Source: Pseudomonas sp. MIACH | GTDB lineage: Bacteria; Pseudomonadota; Gammaproteobacteria; Pseudomonadales; Pseudomonadaceae | Assembly: GCF_001269925.1 (NCBI RefSeq) | Contig: NZ_LHVO01000032.1 | Span: 1 to 32,980 of the forward strand | DNA: 32,980 bases | Direction: 5' to 3' | Part shown: in pieces, positions 26,674 to 32,980 of the stretch | Layout of the letters: the number at the start of each line of letters is the position of its first letter | Numbering within the stretch: the stretch's first letter is position 1 | The notes under the pieces: generated by a model | The model's database searches: none | What the model saw: the letters and a program-made list of their open reading frames with translations, nothing else | Told to the model about the DNA's origin: nothing | Program-made: the position numbers and the translations under genes

Positions 26674-27609
26674 ATGACCTCATCCAACGCCATTGCCGCT
26701 GCCGGGCTCACCGCCTCTTTGCTGATCAGCGGCGCGGCCCATGCAGACAACACAGTGCATTACCGCTACGAGCAGGTCGGCGACGTGAAGGTGTTCTACC
26801 GCGAGGCGGGCGACCCCAGCGCGCCGACCGTGTTGCTGCTGCACGGCTTCGCCGGCTCATCCTTCATGTTCCGCGAACTCATGCCCGAGCTTGCCGACCG
26901 CTACCACGTCATCGCGCCGGACCTGCCGGCATTTGGCTTCACCGAAGCCCCACCACGCGGCGAATACGCCTACACCTTCAGCCAACTGGCCAAGACCATC
27001 GGCCAGTTCACCGAACAGCTCAAACTCGATAAATACGCGCTGATGGTCCACGACTACGGCGCCCCCGTAGGCTGGCGCATGGCCGTCGCCCATCCGGAGC
27101 GAGTGACCGCGATCATTTCCCAAAATGGCAACGCCTACGAAGAAGGCCTGGGCGCCGGCTGGGCCCCTATCCAACGCTACTGGCACGCCCCGACCCAACA
27201 AAACCGTGAAGCCCTGCGCGACTTCCCAACCCCCGCCTCGATCAAGTGGCAGTACCTGGAAGGCGTGGCCGACAAAAGCTCGGTGTCACCCGATGGATAC
27301 ACGCTGGAAGGGCTGCAAATATCCCGGCCAGGCAATGCCGACATCCAGCTCGACCTGGTGCTGGACTACGCCTCCAACGTAGCGATGTACCCGGCCTTCC
27401 AATCGTACTTCCGCCAGTACCAGCCACCGCTGCTCGCGGTGTGGGGCAAGAACGACCCATTCTTCCTGCCGGCCGGCGCCGAGGCGTGGAAGCGCGATAT
27501 TCCCAAGGCGGATATTCGTTTTTATGACACCGGGCACTTTGCGCTGGAAACCCATGGCAAGGAGATCATTCCGGTTATACGGGCGTTCCTGGACAAGAAC
27601 CTCCAGTAA
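26674..27609 (+). CDS. Secreted alpha/beta hydrolase with Asp nucleophile (dehalogenase/epoxide hydrolase type)
   Basis: A 311-aa enzyme with a Sec signal peptide (1-24, ending AAHA), so periplasmic or secreted. The fold markers are the oxyanion HGFAG (57-61), the nucleophile motif VHDYGAP with Asp127 rather than Ser, an acidic Asp261 in WGKNDPFF and the catalytic His288 in TGHFALE. An Asp nucleophile is typical of haloalkane dehalogenases, haloacetate dehalogenases and epoxide hydrolases, so it should cleave a carbon-halogen bond or an epoxide ring, not an ester. The cap region (about 150-225) is rich in Trp and Tyr. AGGAAG precedes the ATG. It is divergent from a CGNR protein, the likely regulator. 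Confidence 0.9.
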   Translation: MTSSNAIAAAGLTASLLISGAAHADNTVHYRYEQVGDVKVFYREAGDPSAPTVLLLHGFAGSSFMFRELMPELADRYHVIAPDLPAFGFTEAPPRGEYAYTFSQLAKTIGQFTEQLKLDKYALMVHDYGAPVGWRMAVAHPERVTAIISQNGNAYEEGLGAGWAPIQRYWHAPTQQNREALRDFPTPASIKWQYLEGVADKSSVSPDGYTLEGLQISRPGNADIQLDLVLDYASNVAMYPAFQSYFRQYQPPLLAVWGKNDPFFLPAGAEAWKRDIPKADIRFYDTGHFALETHGKEIIPVIRAFLDKNLQ

Positions 27610-27623
27610 TCAACGTAACCGTA

Positions 27624-27723
27624 TGTAGGAGCGAGCTTGCTCGCGAAAAACGTCAACGATAACGCCGCGACTCTGGTTTCCCGCAGCGCTCCAAGATTCT
27701 TCGCGAGCACGCTTGCTCCTACG
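27624..27723 (+). repeat. REPIN of the GAGCGAGCTTGCTCGC family
   Basis: The left unit (27624-27665) carries the core, A run and CGTCAACGATAACGC tail; the right unit (27697-27723) is an inverted, slightly diverged copy (TTCGCGAGCACGCTTGCTCC). It begins 15 bases after the hydrolase stop. Confidence 0.88.
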
Positions 27724-27848
27724 TTGTGGACATGTCCTACAGCAAGCCGCAGCGCCTTGCTCCATTGCCTACAGTTGCGTCAGAATCCGCCGGCTTGTGC
27801 GCTTGAGTGGGCGTCTCTAAGGTGGCCCGGTCGCTGACAACTCAGTGA

Positions 27849-28024
27849 TCGGGTTTAGTAGCCCGAGTGACAACATAAAGTGCATGAGCCTCATCGATCA
27901 GATGTTCTTGTCTGTACTTGATGGTGGCTGTGCGCAGGGCGCCCTCGGGCGCGCCGGCTTTGTGTGTTTCCCCGGTCTACTAACCTGCGTACAGCCGCCA
28001 CCCTCTCGTTTAGTAGCGAAACGG
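27849..28024 (+). promoter_or_regulatory. Candidate structured RNA leader of the DUF6124 gene
   Basis: The gap 27610-28052 ends in sequence able to fold strongly as plus-strand RNA. 27922-27938 pairs with 27984-28000 over 17 base pairs without a gap, two of them G-U wobbles. Inside lie GCGCC-CTCG-GGCGC (27939-27952) and GCCGG with CCGGT (27953-27976). The remaining junction bases CTACTAA (27977-27983) are complementary to TTAGTAG, which is exposed in the loop of a perfect hairpin before the stem (TCGGG-TTTAGTAG-CCCGA, 27849-27866) and again after it (28009-28016, flanked by TCG and CGA). This suggests a pseudoknot or a switch between two pairings. It ends 28 bases before the ATG. Function inferred, not shown. 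Confidence 0.5.
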
Positions 28025-28052
28025 TGTTGGCCCTAAAACAGGTACAACACAC

Positions 28053-28388
28053 ATGTTCAAAGTCACGCCGAATCCTCCAAGCGGTCCAGACCTGAAGCCT
28101 AATCAGGCGGCGCATCGTGCGATTGATCACTACTTCAACGCACGCGCCGAACCGCCAGGGCCGCCTCCTCCACCTTCGACTACGCTGTTCAGCGTTGCGG
28201 ACGATGCCAGCAGTGAAGTGCTGATTGCCAACAGCTATGAGACCTTTTCTTCGGTTAACGCGTTGTTGCTTGACCTGTCGGATGAGCTGACGGGGAAGCA
28301 GCAGGATGTGGCGTTGGCGACTCACCAACTCAGCGAGTTGGGAGTGTTGCTGATGGATAAGTTGATGACGCGCGAGACCGCTAACTAG
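28053..28388 (+). CDS. DUF6124 family protein
   Basis: A 111-aa soluble protein of a Pseudomonas-restricted family. The layout is typical: MFKVTPNPP start, a segment with AAHRAIDHYFNA, a proline-rich linker (PPGPPPPPSTTLF, about 34-46), then VADDASSEVLIANSYETFSS, and a C-terminal helical part (residues 65-111) ending with repeated Leu-rich helices. Family function is unknown; multiple copies per genome are usual. AGG lies about ten bases upstream of the ATG. It is preceded by the candidate structured leader and followed, 475 bases downstream, by a truncated paralogous fragment. Confidence 0.88.
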   Translation: MFKVTPNPPSGPDLKPNQAAHRAIDHYFNARAEPPGPPPPPSTTLFSVADDASSEVLIANSYETFSSVNALLLDLSDELTGKQQDVALATHQLSELGVLLMDKLMTRETAN

Positions 28389-28521
28389 ACGCGTCACTCA
28401 CAAAAGGTCGCCGAGTCGGCTCAGCCCATGCAAAAAAGACCCGGCGACTTCTTGCATCTATGGCCGGCGCCCGATCTTCTCTATGCTGTTGACCTTCCAT
28501 CCACAGTGAAGGGCAGCCCCA

Positions 28522-28860
28522 ATGAATGTGGGCCGTGCACGGCAATTGCTTCAAGAAGGAATCAATCGTGAGGCGCCGATTGAGAGCCTCATCCACGTCC
28601 TCGAAGCCGCGATAGAACTGATCGGTCTTCCGGACAACGATTTCTGCTGGTCAAGCTGGGAAGACGAGGCACAAGCGAAGGGGGAATTGCTGGGCTTGAT
28701 CAGCGTGCTCAAATCAGGGGGTTTGCCCAACAGGCTGGATATGGCGGTTCTGTTCACCGTCACCGGCCCACTGCAAGAACTCAGCCTCAGCAGTGGCTGG
28801 GCGAACACCTTCCTCAAGTTGGCAGATAAGTACGACGAAGTTGAAGCGCTGCTGTGGTGA
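28522..28860 (+). CDS. Hypothetical 112-aa acidic protein
   Basis: A 112-aa acidic, mostly helical protein (MNVGRARQLLQEGINREAPI at the start; ends KYDEVEALLW) without signal peptide or membrane helix. It resembles small immunity-type proteins in size and charge but I cannot assign a family. AAGGG eight bases before the ATG supports translation. It lies between an intact DUF6124 gene and an in-frame truncated DUF6124 fragment that begins immediately after its TGA, so it may have been inserted into, or recombined with, a second DUF6124 copy. Confidence 0.7.
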   Translation: MNVGRARQLLQEGINREAPIESLIHVLEAAIELIGLPDNDFCWSSWEDEAQAKGELLGLISVLKSGGLPNRLDMAVLFTVTGPLQELSLSSGWANTFLKLADKYDEVEALLW

Positions 28861-28863
28861 GAA

Positions 28864-28950
28864 CCCATTCGGCCCTCCACCACGTCGCACGGAATTGCCG
28901 ATGAGGCCAGCAGGGAAATGCTGATCGGCAACAGTTCCGAAGCCTTTTAG
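28864..28950 (+). pseudogene. Truncated DUF6124 gene fragment
   Basis: The frame after the 112-aa gene's stop reads PIRPSTTSHGIADEAS then REMLIGNSSEAF and a TAG. It aligns without gaps to residues 39-65 of the intact DUF6124 protein 700 bases upstream (PSTT, AD.AS.E.LI.NS.E.F shared). It lacks a start, the N-terminal 38 residues and the whole C-terminal helical part, so it is a remnant. Confidence 0.75.
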
Positions 28951-28953
28951 GCT

Positions 28954-29514
28954 TTATGTGTTTTCCTCAGCGTCGATGAACTTCTTGCGATTCACCATCC
29001 AGGGTAGCGCCGGCTGACTGCGTATTTTCTTGCAGCGGTTTTTTGTAAATTGGTAGGTCACAAGATCAACGAAGTGACGGTTGCCTTTAACCACATCGTA
29101 GGTAATAAGAAAATAAATCAAGGGGCTTTTAGCATCGATCCATTTGTTCAACGTTTGGTCCAGAGCCTTTTGAATGTCCTCTACACGGCTATAGCCAATG
29201 AACGTCTGAAAGGCTGCCTGACCGGCCTTGCTATACAGCTTTTCGATTTCGTTGATGTCCGTGTGGGCACGCTTCCACTCCCACTCCACGAAGGTCAAAA
29301 TATCCTTTTCAGCGTACTGCACCACCGCATCGGTACGCCCGCCCGATTCGAAAAGCGCCCGTGCGCCCAGCAGGCTGGCACATTGCCGAATTACGAGGCC
29401 CATATGAATCGTCCAATTGGCCCGGTTCGCCAAGCCGACTGTTTCAGTAACCGGAAAATCCTTGTACCAGAGGTAGTTAAACAGCGTAACGAAGTCCCGC
29501 TCAATCCGTTTCAT
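28954..29514 (-). CDS. Hypothetical protein with PD-(D/E)XK nuclease-like signature
   Basis: A 186-aa soluble protein. Residues 55-81 show a pattern like a PD-(D/E)XK nuclease core: FESGGRTD with Asp62 before the strand AVVQYA, then the strand ILTFVEWEWK giving Glu79-Trp-Lys81, with Glu56 as a possible helix-borne acid. The remaining sequence is mixed, with aromatic-rich strands (SPLIYFLITYDVV) and a basic tail (TKNRCKKIRSQ) suited to nucleic acid. No named family recognised, and the nuclease reading is inference. ATG at 29514 is preferred, since GGAAG lies seven bases upstream; the ATG at 29526 has none. Codon use is more AT-rich than in the first 27 kb. Confidence 0.7.
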   Translation of the reverse strand: MKRIERDFVTLFNYLWYKDFPVTETVGLANRANWTIHMGLVIRQCASLLGARALFESGGRTDAVVQYAEKDILTFVEWEWKRAHTDINEIEKLYSKAGQAAFQTFIGYSRVEDIQKALDQTLNKWIDAKSPLIYFLITYDVVKGNRHFVDLVTYQFTKNRCKKIRSQPALPWMVNRKKFIDAEENT

Positions 29515-30131
29515 TATGGCTTCCATATGTCTAATGATTAAGTGTAATTAACGTTCCAGCCATGACTCCCCACGCCCTAAAGGTTTTCGTTAGCGATCCC
29601 CTGAGCGCGTAGCGACAGTCGTCAATGTATCGGCACTACGCCGCTGAACTTTATCTTCACGCACTGTCGTCTCGTCGCGCCCATTGTGCAGGTGCGTAAT
29701 ACACGATCGGGCTTAATCTACAGCGCCCGCCAATCGGAGGCTGTGCTGTTTATGGAAGGATATCGAGCGGCCGTTACCCTCAAAGCGACACCTATTTTGA
29801 AGCGCATTGCCACACCTCAGCGTGACGACCGACAGTGTTTAGCCTGTAGCCGTCCTTCAGAACATTGGAAATAGAAGGGTTGGTGGTGGTACGGGTAGTT
29901 AATCCTCCATCAATCAATAGATCGCAGAGTCGTTGTGACCCCTTTACGACGACTCACGATTTCTTTGGCCTTGCTACCTTCCAGATTGAGCACGTTGAGA
30001 GTTCACATTCCGCCGATTCGACTGAAGCGTCATGGCGAGACAGAATGAAAATTTTCACTCGCCAACAACCGCCAACGGTGAAGGGCCATTTCCGACTTAA
30101 AGCGGATATTAACACCAGATAAAAAACAGCC
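29515..30131. other. Long stretch without a recognisable gene
   Basis: These 617 bases have moderate GC content. Two short plus-strand frames (29686-29874 and 29865-30122) lack ribosome sites and look random in composition. No repeat arms or tRNA-like fold were found. It may be decayed coding sequence in the accessory region. Confidence 0.5.
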
Positions 30132-30157
30132 ATCCCAAGCATTTGTATGCTTGGGAT
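30121..30157 (-). terminator. Rho-independent terminator of the ASCH gene
   Basis: An 11-bp perfect stem ATCCCAAGCAT/ATGCTTGGGAT with a four-base loop (30132-30157), followed on the minus strand by GGCTG and a run of six T. It begins 22 bases after the ASCH gene stop. Confidence 0.85.
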
Positions 30158-30179
30158 ATTTGGCCAGGGAGGTTGTATT

Positions 30180-30590
30180 TTACATTACCTCCACCAACTC
30201 AAATTCCTCTGCCACAAGCTCCATAGACTCGTCGAATGAGCCCTCTCTTTGGAAAAAATCTTTATGACCCTGCATCCAGTAACTGAGGCTGAGATCCCCT
30301 TCACCTTCCTTCCTTGCAAGATCTTGATCTACGTCGCAGTAACGAATTATGCGCATCGAAATGACTCTAACGACACATACAGGTTCGTCCTTACTGTTGA
30401 GAATAATGCTGTAACCACCAATAGTGGGTGACTTATCTTCATGCTTGAATGACGAGAGCGAGCTACAGCTAGCCGTTTTTATTCCTTTAGCAACAAGCTC
30501 AGCCAGCTCATCTGCCATTTCTGGAGTATCCCCAAATGACCATGCAATGGCCCCTGGGTACGTAATTTCTAAATCATCAATTATGCTCAT
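30180..30590 (-). CDS. ASCH domain protein
   Basis: A 136-aa protein made of one ASCH domain, a PUA-like fold that binds RNA or modified nucleosides. Typical features are IAWSFGDTPEMADELAEL (about 15-32), LVAKGIKTAS with the conserved Lys, PTIGGYSIIL, VCVVRVISMRII and the C-terminal EGEGDLSLSYWMQGHKDFF (about 97-115) that contains the conserved Glu-Gly-Glu-Gly-Asp. Some relatives are N4-acetylcytidine amidohydrolases or RNA-associated; which applies here is unknown. It has its own terminator and is lower in GC than the left part of the window, suggesting acquisition. Confidence 0.9.
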   Translation of the reverse strand: MSIIDDLEITYPGAIAWSFGDTPEMADELAELVAKGIKTASCSSLSSFKHEDKSPTIGGYSIILNSKDEPVCVVRVISMRIIRYCDVDQDLARKEGEGDLSLSYWMQGHKDFFQREGSFDESMELVAEEFELVEVM

Positions 30591-30847
30591 AACTAAATCC
30601 CGTCAAACCATATTATTGGCTATAGCGCTGGCATTCATAAATCGTCAAGGCCTATGCGAAACTCAGTTGCTGAAATTCTTTATCCGAATCCAACGTCGGC
30701 TCTTCGGACCAGGTATTACACGTAAACTCTTTGGTAGGTGACCGAATCTTTTAGATCCAGGCAAAAGTAGCATTCGAGGCAACTGATGGGGGGCTTTTTT
30801 GGCCGGAGAGGACCGGCCTGCGCACAAAAAATCTGACGGTCCCTCGA

Positions 30848-31387
30848 TCAGTCCCGCGGAGTCTGGCCAGTCGAATGTCCAATGCTCGCGAGAAAAATCC
30901 TAGTGTCCCGATTAGACCGCAGATAAACCACGCGGCACGTTGATGGCGCAGTTGCGGCGAGTTGCTGCATTTTTGCGCGCGCTGATCTTTTCGTCTGCCA
31001 CATGAATCTAAAAAACTCCGGCAGGTTCGCCAGCAGTTCAGGACAGTTATGCGGCAAGTCAGGCCGAGACTGACCGCGTTGGAGCAGCGTTCTGCGCAGT
31101 ACGCGCAAGAATCGAAGCGTCGCCGAACGATCAATCCATATCAAAAGATCTGCACGGGCCATCCGGTTGCCCCAAGTGGCCGAATGACCACCTTCGAATA
31201 TCCAGCAATCACGGGCCTCGACGTCGAGACAAAGCTGCGTCTTCTCGTCCCGGCTTCGTTCTATCCAACCTGGCTGCCAGTGGATGGTGTCGATATGAAC
31301 GACCGGCAAGCCAGTGAGCTGACCAAGCTTACGCGCCAAAGTGCTTTTTCCAGACCCAGGTTGACCAACAATCATCACCCGTTGCAT
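30848..31387 (-). CDS. P-loop kinase-like protein (adenylate-kinase-like, FlaR type)
   Basis: A 179-aa nucleotide-binding protein with a Walker A motif GQPGSGKST at residues 8-16, followed by LARKLGQLTGLPVVHIDTIHW and WIERSR, then IFEGGHSATWGNRMARADL and the Walker-B-like LLIWIDRS, as in the small adenylate-kinase-like proteins once called DNA topology modulation proteins (FlaR). These phosphotransfer-type proteins have unknown substrates. AAGG lies eight bases before the ATG. The C-terminal ~25 residues (LRSNRDTRIFLASIGHSTGQ) are plausible for the family. A 257-base gene-free gap separates it from the ASCH gene. Confidence 0.88.
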   Translation of the reverse strand: MQRVMIVGQPGSGKSTLARKLGQLTGLPVVHIDTIHWQPGWIERSRDEKTQLCLDVEARDCWIFEGGHSATWGNRMARADLLIWIDRSATLRFLRVLRRTLLQRGQSRPDLPHNCPELLANLPEFFRFMWQTKRSARAKMQQLAATAPSTCRVVYLRSNRDTRIFLASIGHSTGQTPRD

Positions 31388-31502
31388 CGAAGCACCTTCT
31401 CGCTATTCAAGCTGATTTTTTGGGGGTGGGGATTTTACGTCAATGCCTATATCGGTCAACAACAAGGGGGCATAGCGACAGACAGCTTTCGCCCAGAAGA
31501 CT

Positions 31503-31904
31503 TCAATCAACTGGAGGGCACGGGTGGGTTGGAATGTACCAGTGGGCTGCGGAGTCGAGATGAGCGTGTTTCTGCTTTCGAGGCAAGAAGGGCGTATCGA
31601 GCGTACCCAGTGCTATTGAAACCCAACTGGCAAACTCGCCCTGAGACCGTGACCAGAACAAGGCCGAACCACACAGCACGCAGAACTCGCGTGATACCGT
31701 CGCTGAAGAAGCAAAGGATTTGATATGGATGGAGCCGCTAAGTATTTGCAGCGCGCTACGCGGAACACTGCCGTAAGAAGCAAATGCCGCCCCATGACCT
31801 TTGCGACACTGGCTGCAATGACAATGAGTCACTGCTTTCGGTGTGGTGGATAGCTCATAACTGACGGCGGCACATAAACAGCTTCCTTGGTACACCTCTG
31901 TCAT
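31503..31904 (-). CDS. GFA family (glutathione-dependent formaldehyde-activating type) zinc protein
   Basis: A 133-aa protein of the GFA fold (relatives: Gfa, centromere protein V). The zinc-ligand pattern is complete: GSCLC (Cys9, Cys11), HCHCSQC (Cys28, Cys30, Cys33) with RKGHGAAFASYG, and FCVLCGSALFW (Cys75, Cys78). The family name comes from one enzyme that adds glutathione to formaldehyde; most members are uncharacterised. GGAAGAG precedes the ATG by about seven bases. The C-terminus (HLDSAAHWYIPTHPCPPVD) matches the usual GSKAPWYEI region only loosely, so the end may be diverged. Confidence 0.86.
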   Translation of the reverse strand: MTEVYQGSCLCAAVSYELSTTPKAVTHCHCSQCRKGHGAAFASYGSVPRSALQILSGSIHIKSFASSATVSREFCVLCGSALFWSRSQGEFASWVSIALGTLDTPFLPRKQKHAHLDSAAHWYIPTHPCPPVD

Positions 31905-31972
31905 ACGCTCTTCCGTACATGCAAAAGTGCCAGCGTAGCCCTACCTATCTAATCAGTCGAGCGACGGCTATT

Positions 31973-32160
31973 GGCCGATTCTGTTGAAAACAGTCGGCCA
32001 CGGTTTCCGCAGCTGAAAAGTACGCGCCCGACGTTGAAATCTTTTACTTTCGGCTGAGGTGTCCAGAAGCGGATTTTAAATAGCAGCGTGTAAAAAAGGC
32101 GTTTTCGCCGGTCGATGATCAGGCAGCTTTGGATGACCGGCTTTTTCAACAGAATCGGCC
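31973..32160. repeat. Inverted-repeat-bounded element, possible MITE or IS remnant
   Basis: An 18-base perfect inverted repeat (GGCCGATTCTGTTGAAAA at 31973-31990 and its reverse complement at 32143-32160) bounds 188 bases with no credible gene. The similarity extends outward imperfectly by about ten bases on each side (AGCG..GGCTATT and AGCGG.CTGCTTCT). A minus-strand frame of 104 codons crossing it (31949-32263) has no ribosome site and is not called. Confidence 0.55.
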
Positions 32161-32194
32161 AGAAGCAGCCGCTCAATGTTGGCGCTGACGACGA

Positions 32195-32307
32195 ATTGAC
32201 CCAGTGGCCGATGCTACGCTGACCCACCACCGATGGCAAAATCCAGCGTTGGTAGTGGTTCACATTGTAAGAGCCTGGGTCAGTGAAATTTCGGTAACTG
32301 GGTCAAT
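32195..32307. mobile_element. Decayed insertion-sequence ends (IS21-like pattern)
   Basis: Words of the type ATTGACCCAG (32195-32204), CCTGGGTCAG (32274-32283) and CTGGGTCAAT (32298-32307) occur in both orientations within 113 bases, along with TGACCCACC at about 32219. Multiple terminal repeats of this kind are typical of IS21-family ends. No transposase gene remains. The whole gap 31905-32593 holds this, the inverted repeat before it, and the bacteriocin promoter. Confidence 0.4.
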
Positions 32308-32468
32308 CCTGCGTTGGCAATAACAGTGTTGGCCTTCCTGATGAGCCAGAGCCACGTCAAGGCGCAGAAAAATGCATTGGAGCATGCCTTTTAGATAATA
32401 AGCTTATGATTTAAAACGATTTACAAGTCATAATATGCGTAAATGCATTTTTATCGTTGTGCGACTTA

Positions 32469-32484
32469 CTGGTTTTATGTACAG
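32469..32484 (+). promoter_or_regulatory. LexA (SOS) box upstream of bacteriocin-like gene
   Basis: CTGGTTTTATGTACAG matches the gammaproteobacterial LexA consensus CTG-N10-CAG with an AT-rich centre. It lies 109 bases before the ATG of the bacteriocin-like gene, the usual arrangement for DNA-damage-induced bacteriocins. Confidence 0.75.
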
Positions 32485-32593
32485 TGTATGTGCCTGGTGT
32501 CTATGAAGACAAGCAGGACACGGCCTGCTTTTGGTCTACTGAAATTTACGATTTGTGCATTTCTAAATAATGCCAGGTCGCATGGAGATTTTA

Positions 32594-32980
32594 ATGTCTA
32601 CAACAAATGGAATTGAGCTACCCCCTATCATCGTCACACCAGATCCGCTTCCACCTCCTGTGGTGCCGCCGATTGTGCCCGGCGGAGGGTATGTACCGAG
32701 ACCAGGCACATGGAATAAAGATTATGTACCGGGCACTAAATTGACCGACCTCGGTATTAATCTTTATCAAGATAGCTCTGTAGTTCCTATTATTATTATA
32801 GCGACGGAGTCGGAACAAAGAATCAAAGATGCATACACAGCGTACATGCCTAATTTACCCGCTCAACTTGATGCTGAAATAAACGAGTCCATTGCACAGG
32901 GAGGTGATTTGTCTCTGGGAGGATTGAATGCTGAAAAGGCTCTAATAGATAACCTTCTTCAGATTAAAATGATAGAGCTT
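32594..32980 (+). CDS. Bacteriocin-like (S-type pyocin) gene, 5' part
   Basis: An open frame of 129 codons that runs off the right edge. The protein begins MSTTNGIELPPIIVTPDPLP, followed by a proline-rich segment with VVPPIVPGGGYVPRPGTW (about 23-40), then a region of alternating hydrophobic and helical sequence (ATESEQRIKDAYTAYMPNLP, about 70-89) and acidic helices (LDAEINESIAQGGDL). This Pro-rich start plus helical stretch resembles the receptor-binding/translocation part of S-type pyocins and other Pseudomonas bacteriocins. GGAG lies six bases before the ATG, and a LexA box lies upstream. Killing domain and immunity gene would lie beyond the window. It has lower GC than the chromosome core, as is usual for such genes. 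Confidence 0.72.
   Translation, partial: MSTTNGIELPPIIVTPDPLPPPVVPPIVPGGGYVPRPGTWNKDYVPGTKLTDLGINLYQDSSVVPIIIIATESEQRIKDAYTAYMPNLPAQLDAEINESIAQGGDLSLGGLNAEKALIDNLLQIKMIEL

Noticed and set aside
29686..30122. Two plus-strand frames in the 617-base gap
   Set aside because: No ribosome sites, no motifs, and compositions typical of non-coding sequence.
31949..32263. 104-codon minus-strand frame across the inverted repeat element
   Set aside because: It spans both repeat arms and the IS-like words, has no ribosome site, and the translation resembles no transposase part I know.
1..32980. CRISPR array
   Set aside because: The only repeats are REP/REPIN units with irregular spacing; no regularly spaced direct repeats and no cas genes were seen.

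Overview
The window looks like chromosome from a fluorescent Pseudomonas (P. fluorescens group). The reasons are GC-rich coding bias over the first ~28 kb, Pseudomonas-type REP/REPIN repeats with the GAGCGAGCTTGCTCGC or GGGAGGGGCTTGC core, a FecI/FecR/TonB-receptor iron cassette, a DUF6124-type gene, and at the right edge a LexA-controlled gene resembling S-type pyocins. The species call is inference; no rRNA or tRNA gene was seen.

Layout. 0.1-3.1 kb (minus strand): a lipoprotein, a translationally coupled tspO/alpha-beta hydrolase pair, a nucleotidyltransferase-fold protein and a small unknown protein. 3.5-4.4 kb (plus): two small lipoproteins, one only 53 aa. 4.4-8.5 kb (minus): an iron cell-surface signalling cassette (ECF sigma factor, anti-sigma regulator, TonB-dependent siderophore receptor) with a candidate Fur site at its head. 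8.7-12.9 kb: a SUKH/SMI1 protein beside the stump of an acetyltransferase gene, an unknown protein, a cupin, a secreted unknown protein and a glutathione transferase. 13.0-19.1 kb: an OPT-family transporter, an unknown membrane protein, a secreted lactonase-like beta-propeller and a chemoreceptor. 19.5-24.0 kb: trmK, a GntR/FCD regulator, and divergently from it a glucarate uptake and dehydration pair (gudP-gudD). 24.5-27.6 kb: two small genes, msrA, a CGNR zinc-finger protein, and divergently a secreted dehalogenase/epoxide-hydrolase-like enzyme.

From ~27.8 kb the character changes to an accessory region. It holds a DUF6124 gene preceded by an unusually well-formed structured leader, a 112-aa unknown gene followed in frame by a truncated DUF6124 copy, a PD-(D/E)XK-like protein, an ASCH protein, a P-loop kinase-like protein, a GFA-type protein, decayed insertion-sequence ends, and finally a LexA box in front of a bacteriocin-like gene that runs off the window.

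Most worth following are: (1) the leader before the DUF6124 gene, where a 17-bp stem encloses two hairpins and a single-stranded CTACTAA is complementary to two flanking TTTAGTAG loops; (2) the truncated DUF6124 copy and the acetyltransferase stump, which mark recombination junctions; (3) the LexA-box bacteriocin start, with killing and immunity functions beyond the edge. No completely new multi-gene system can be demonstrated from the sequence alone.
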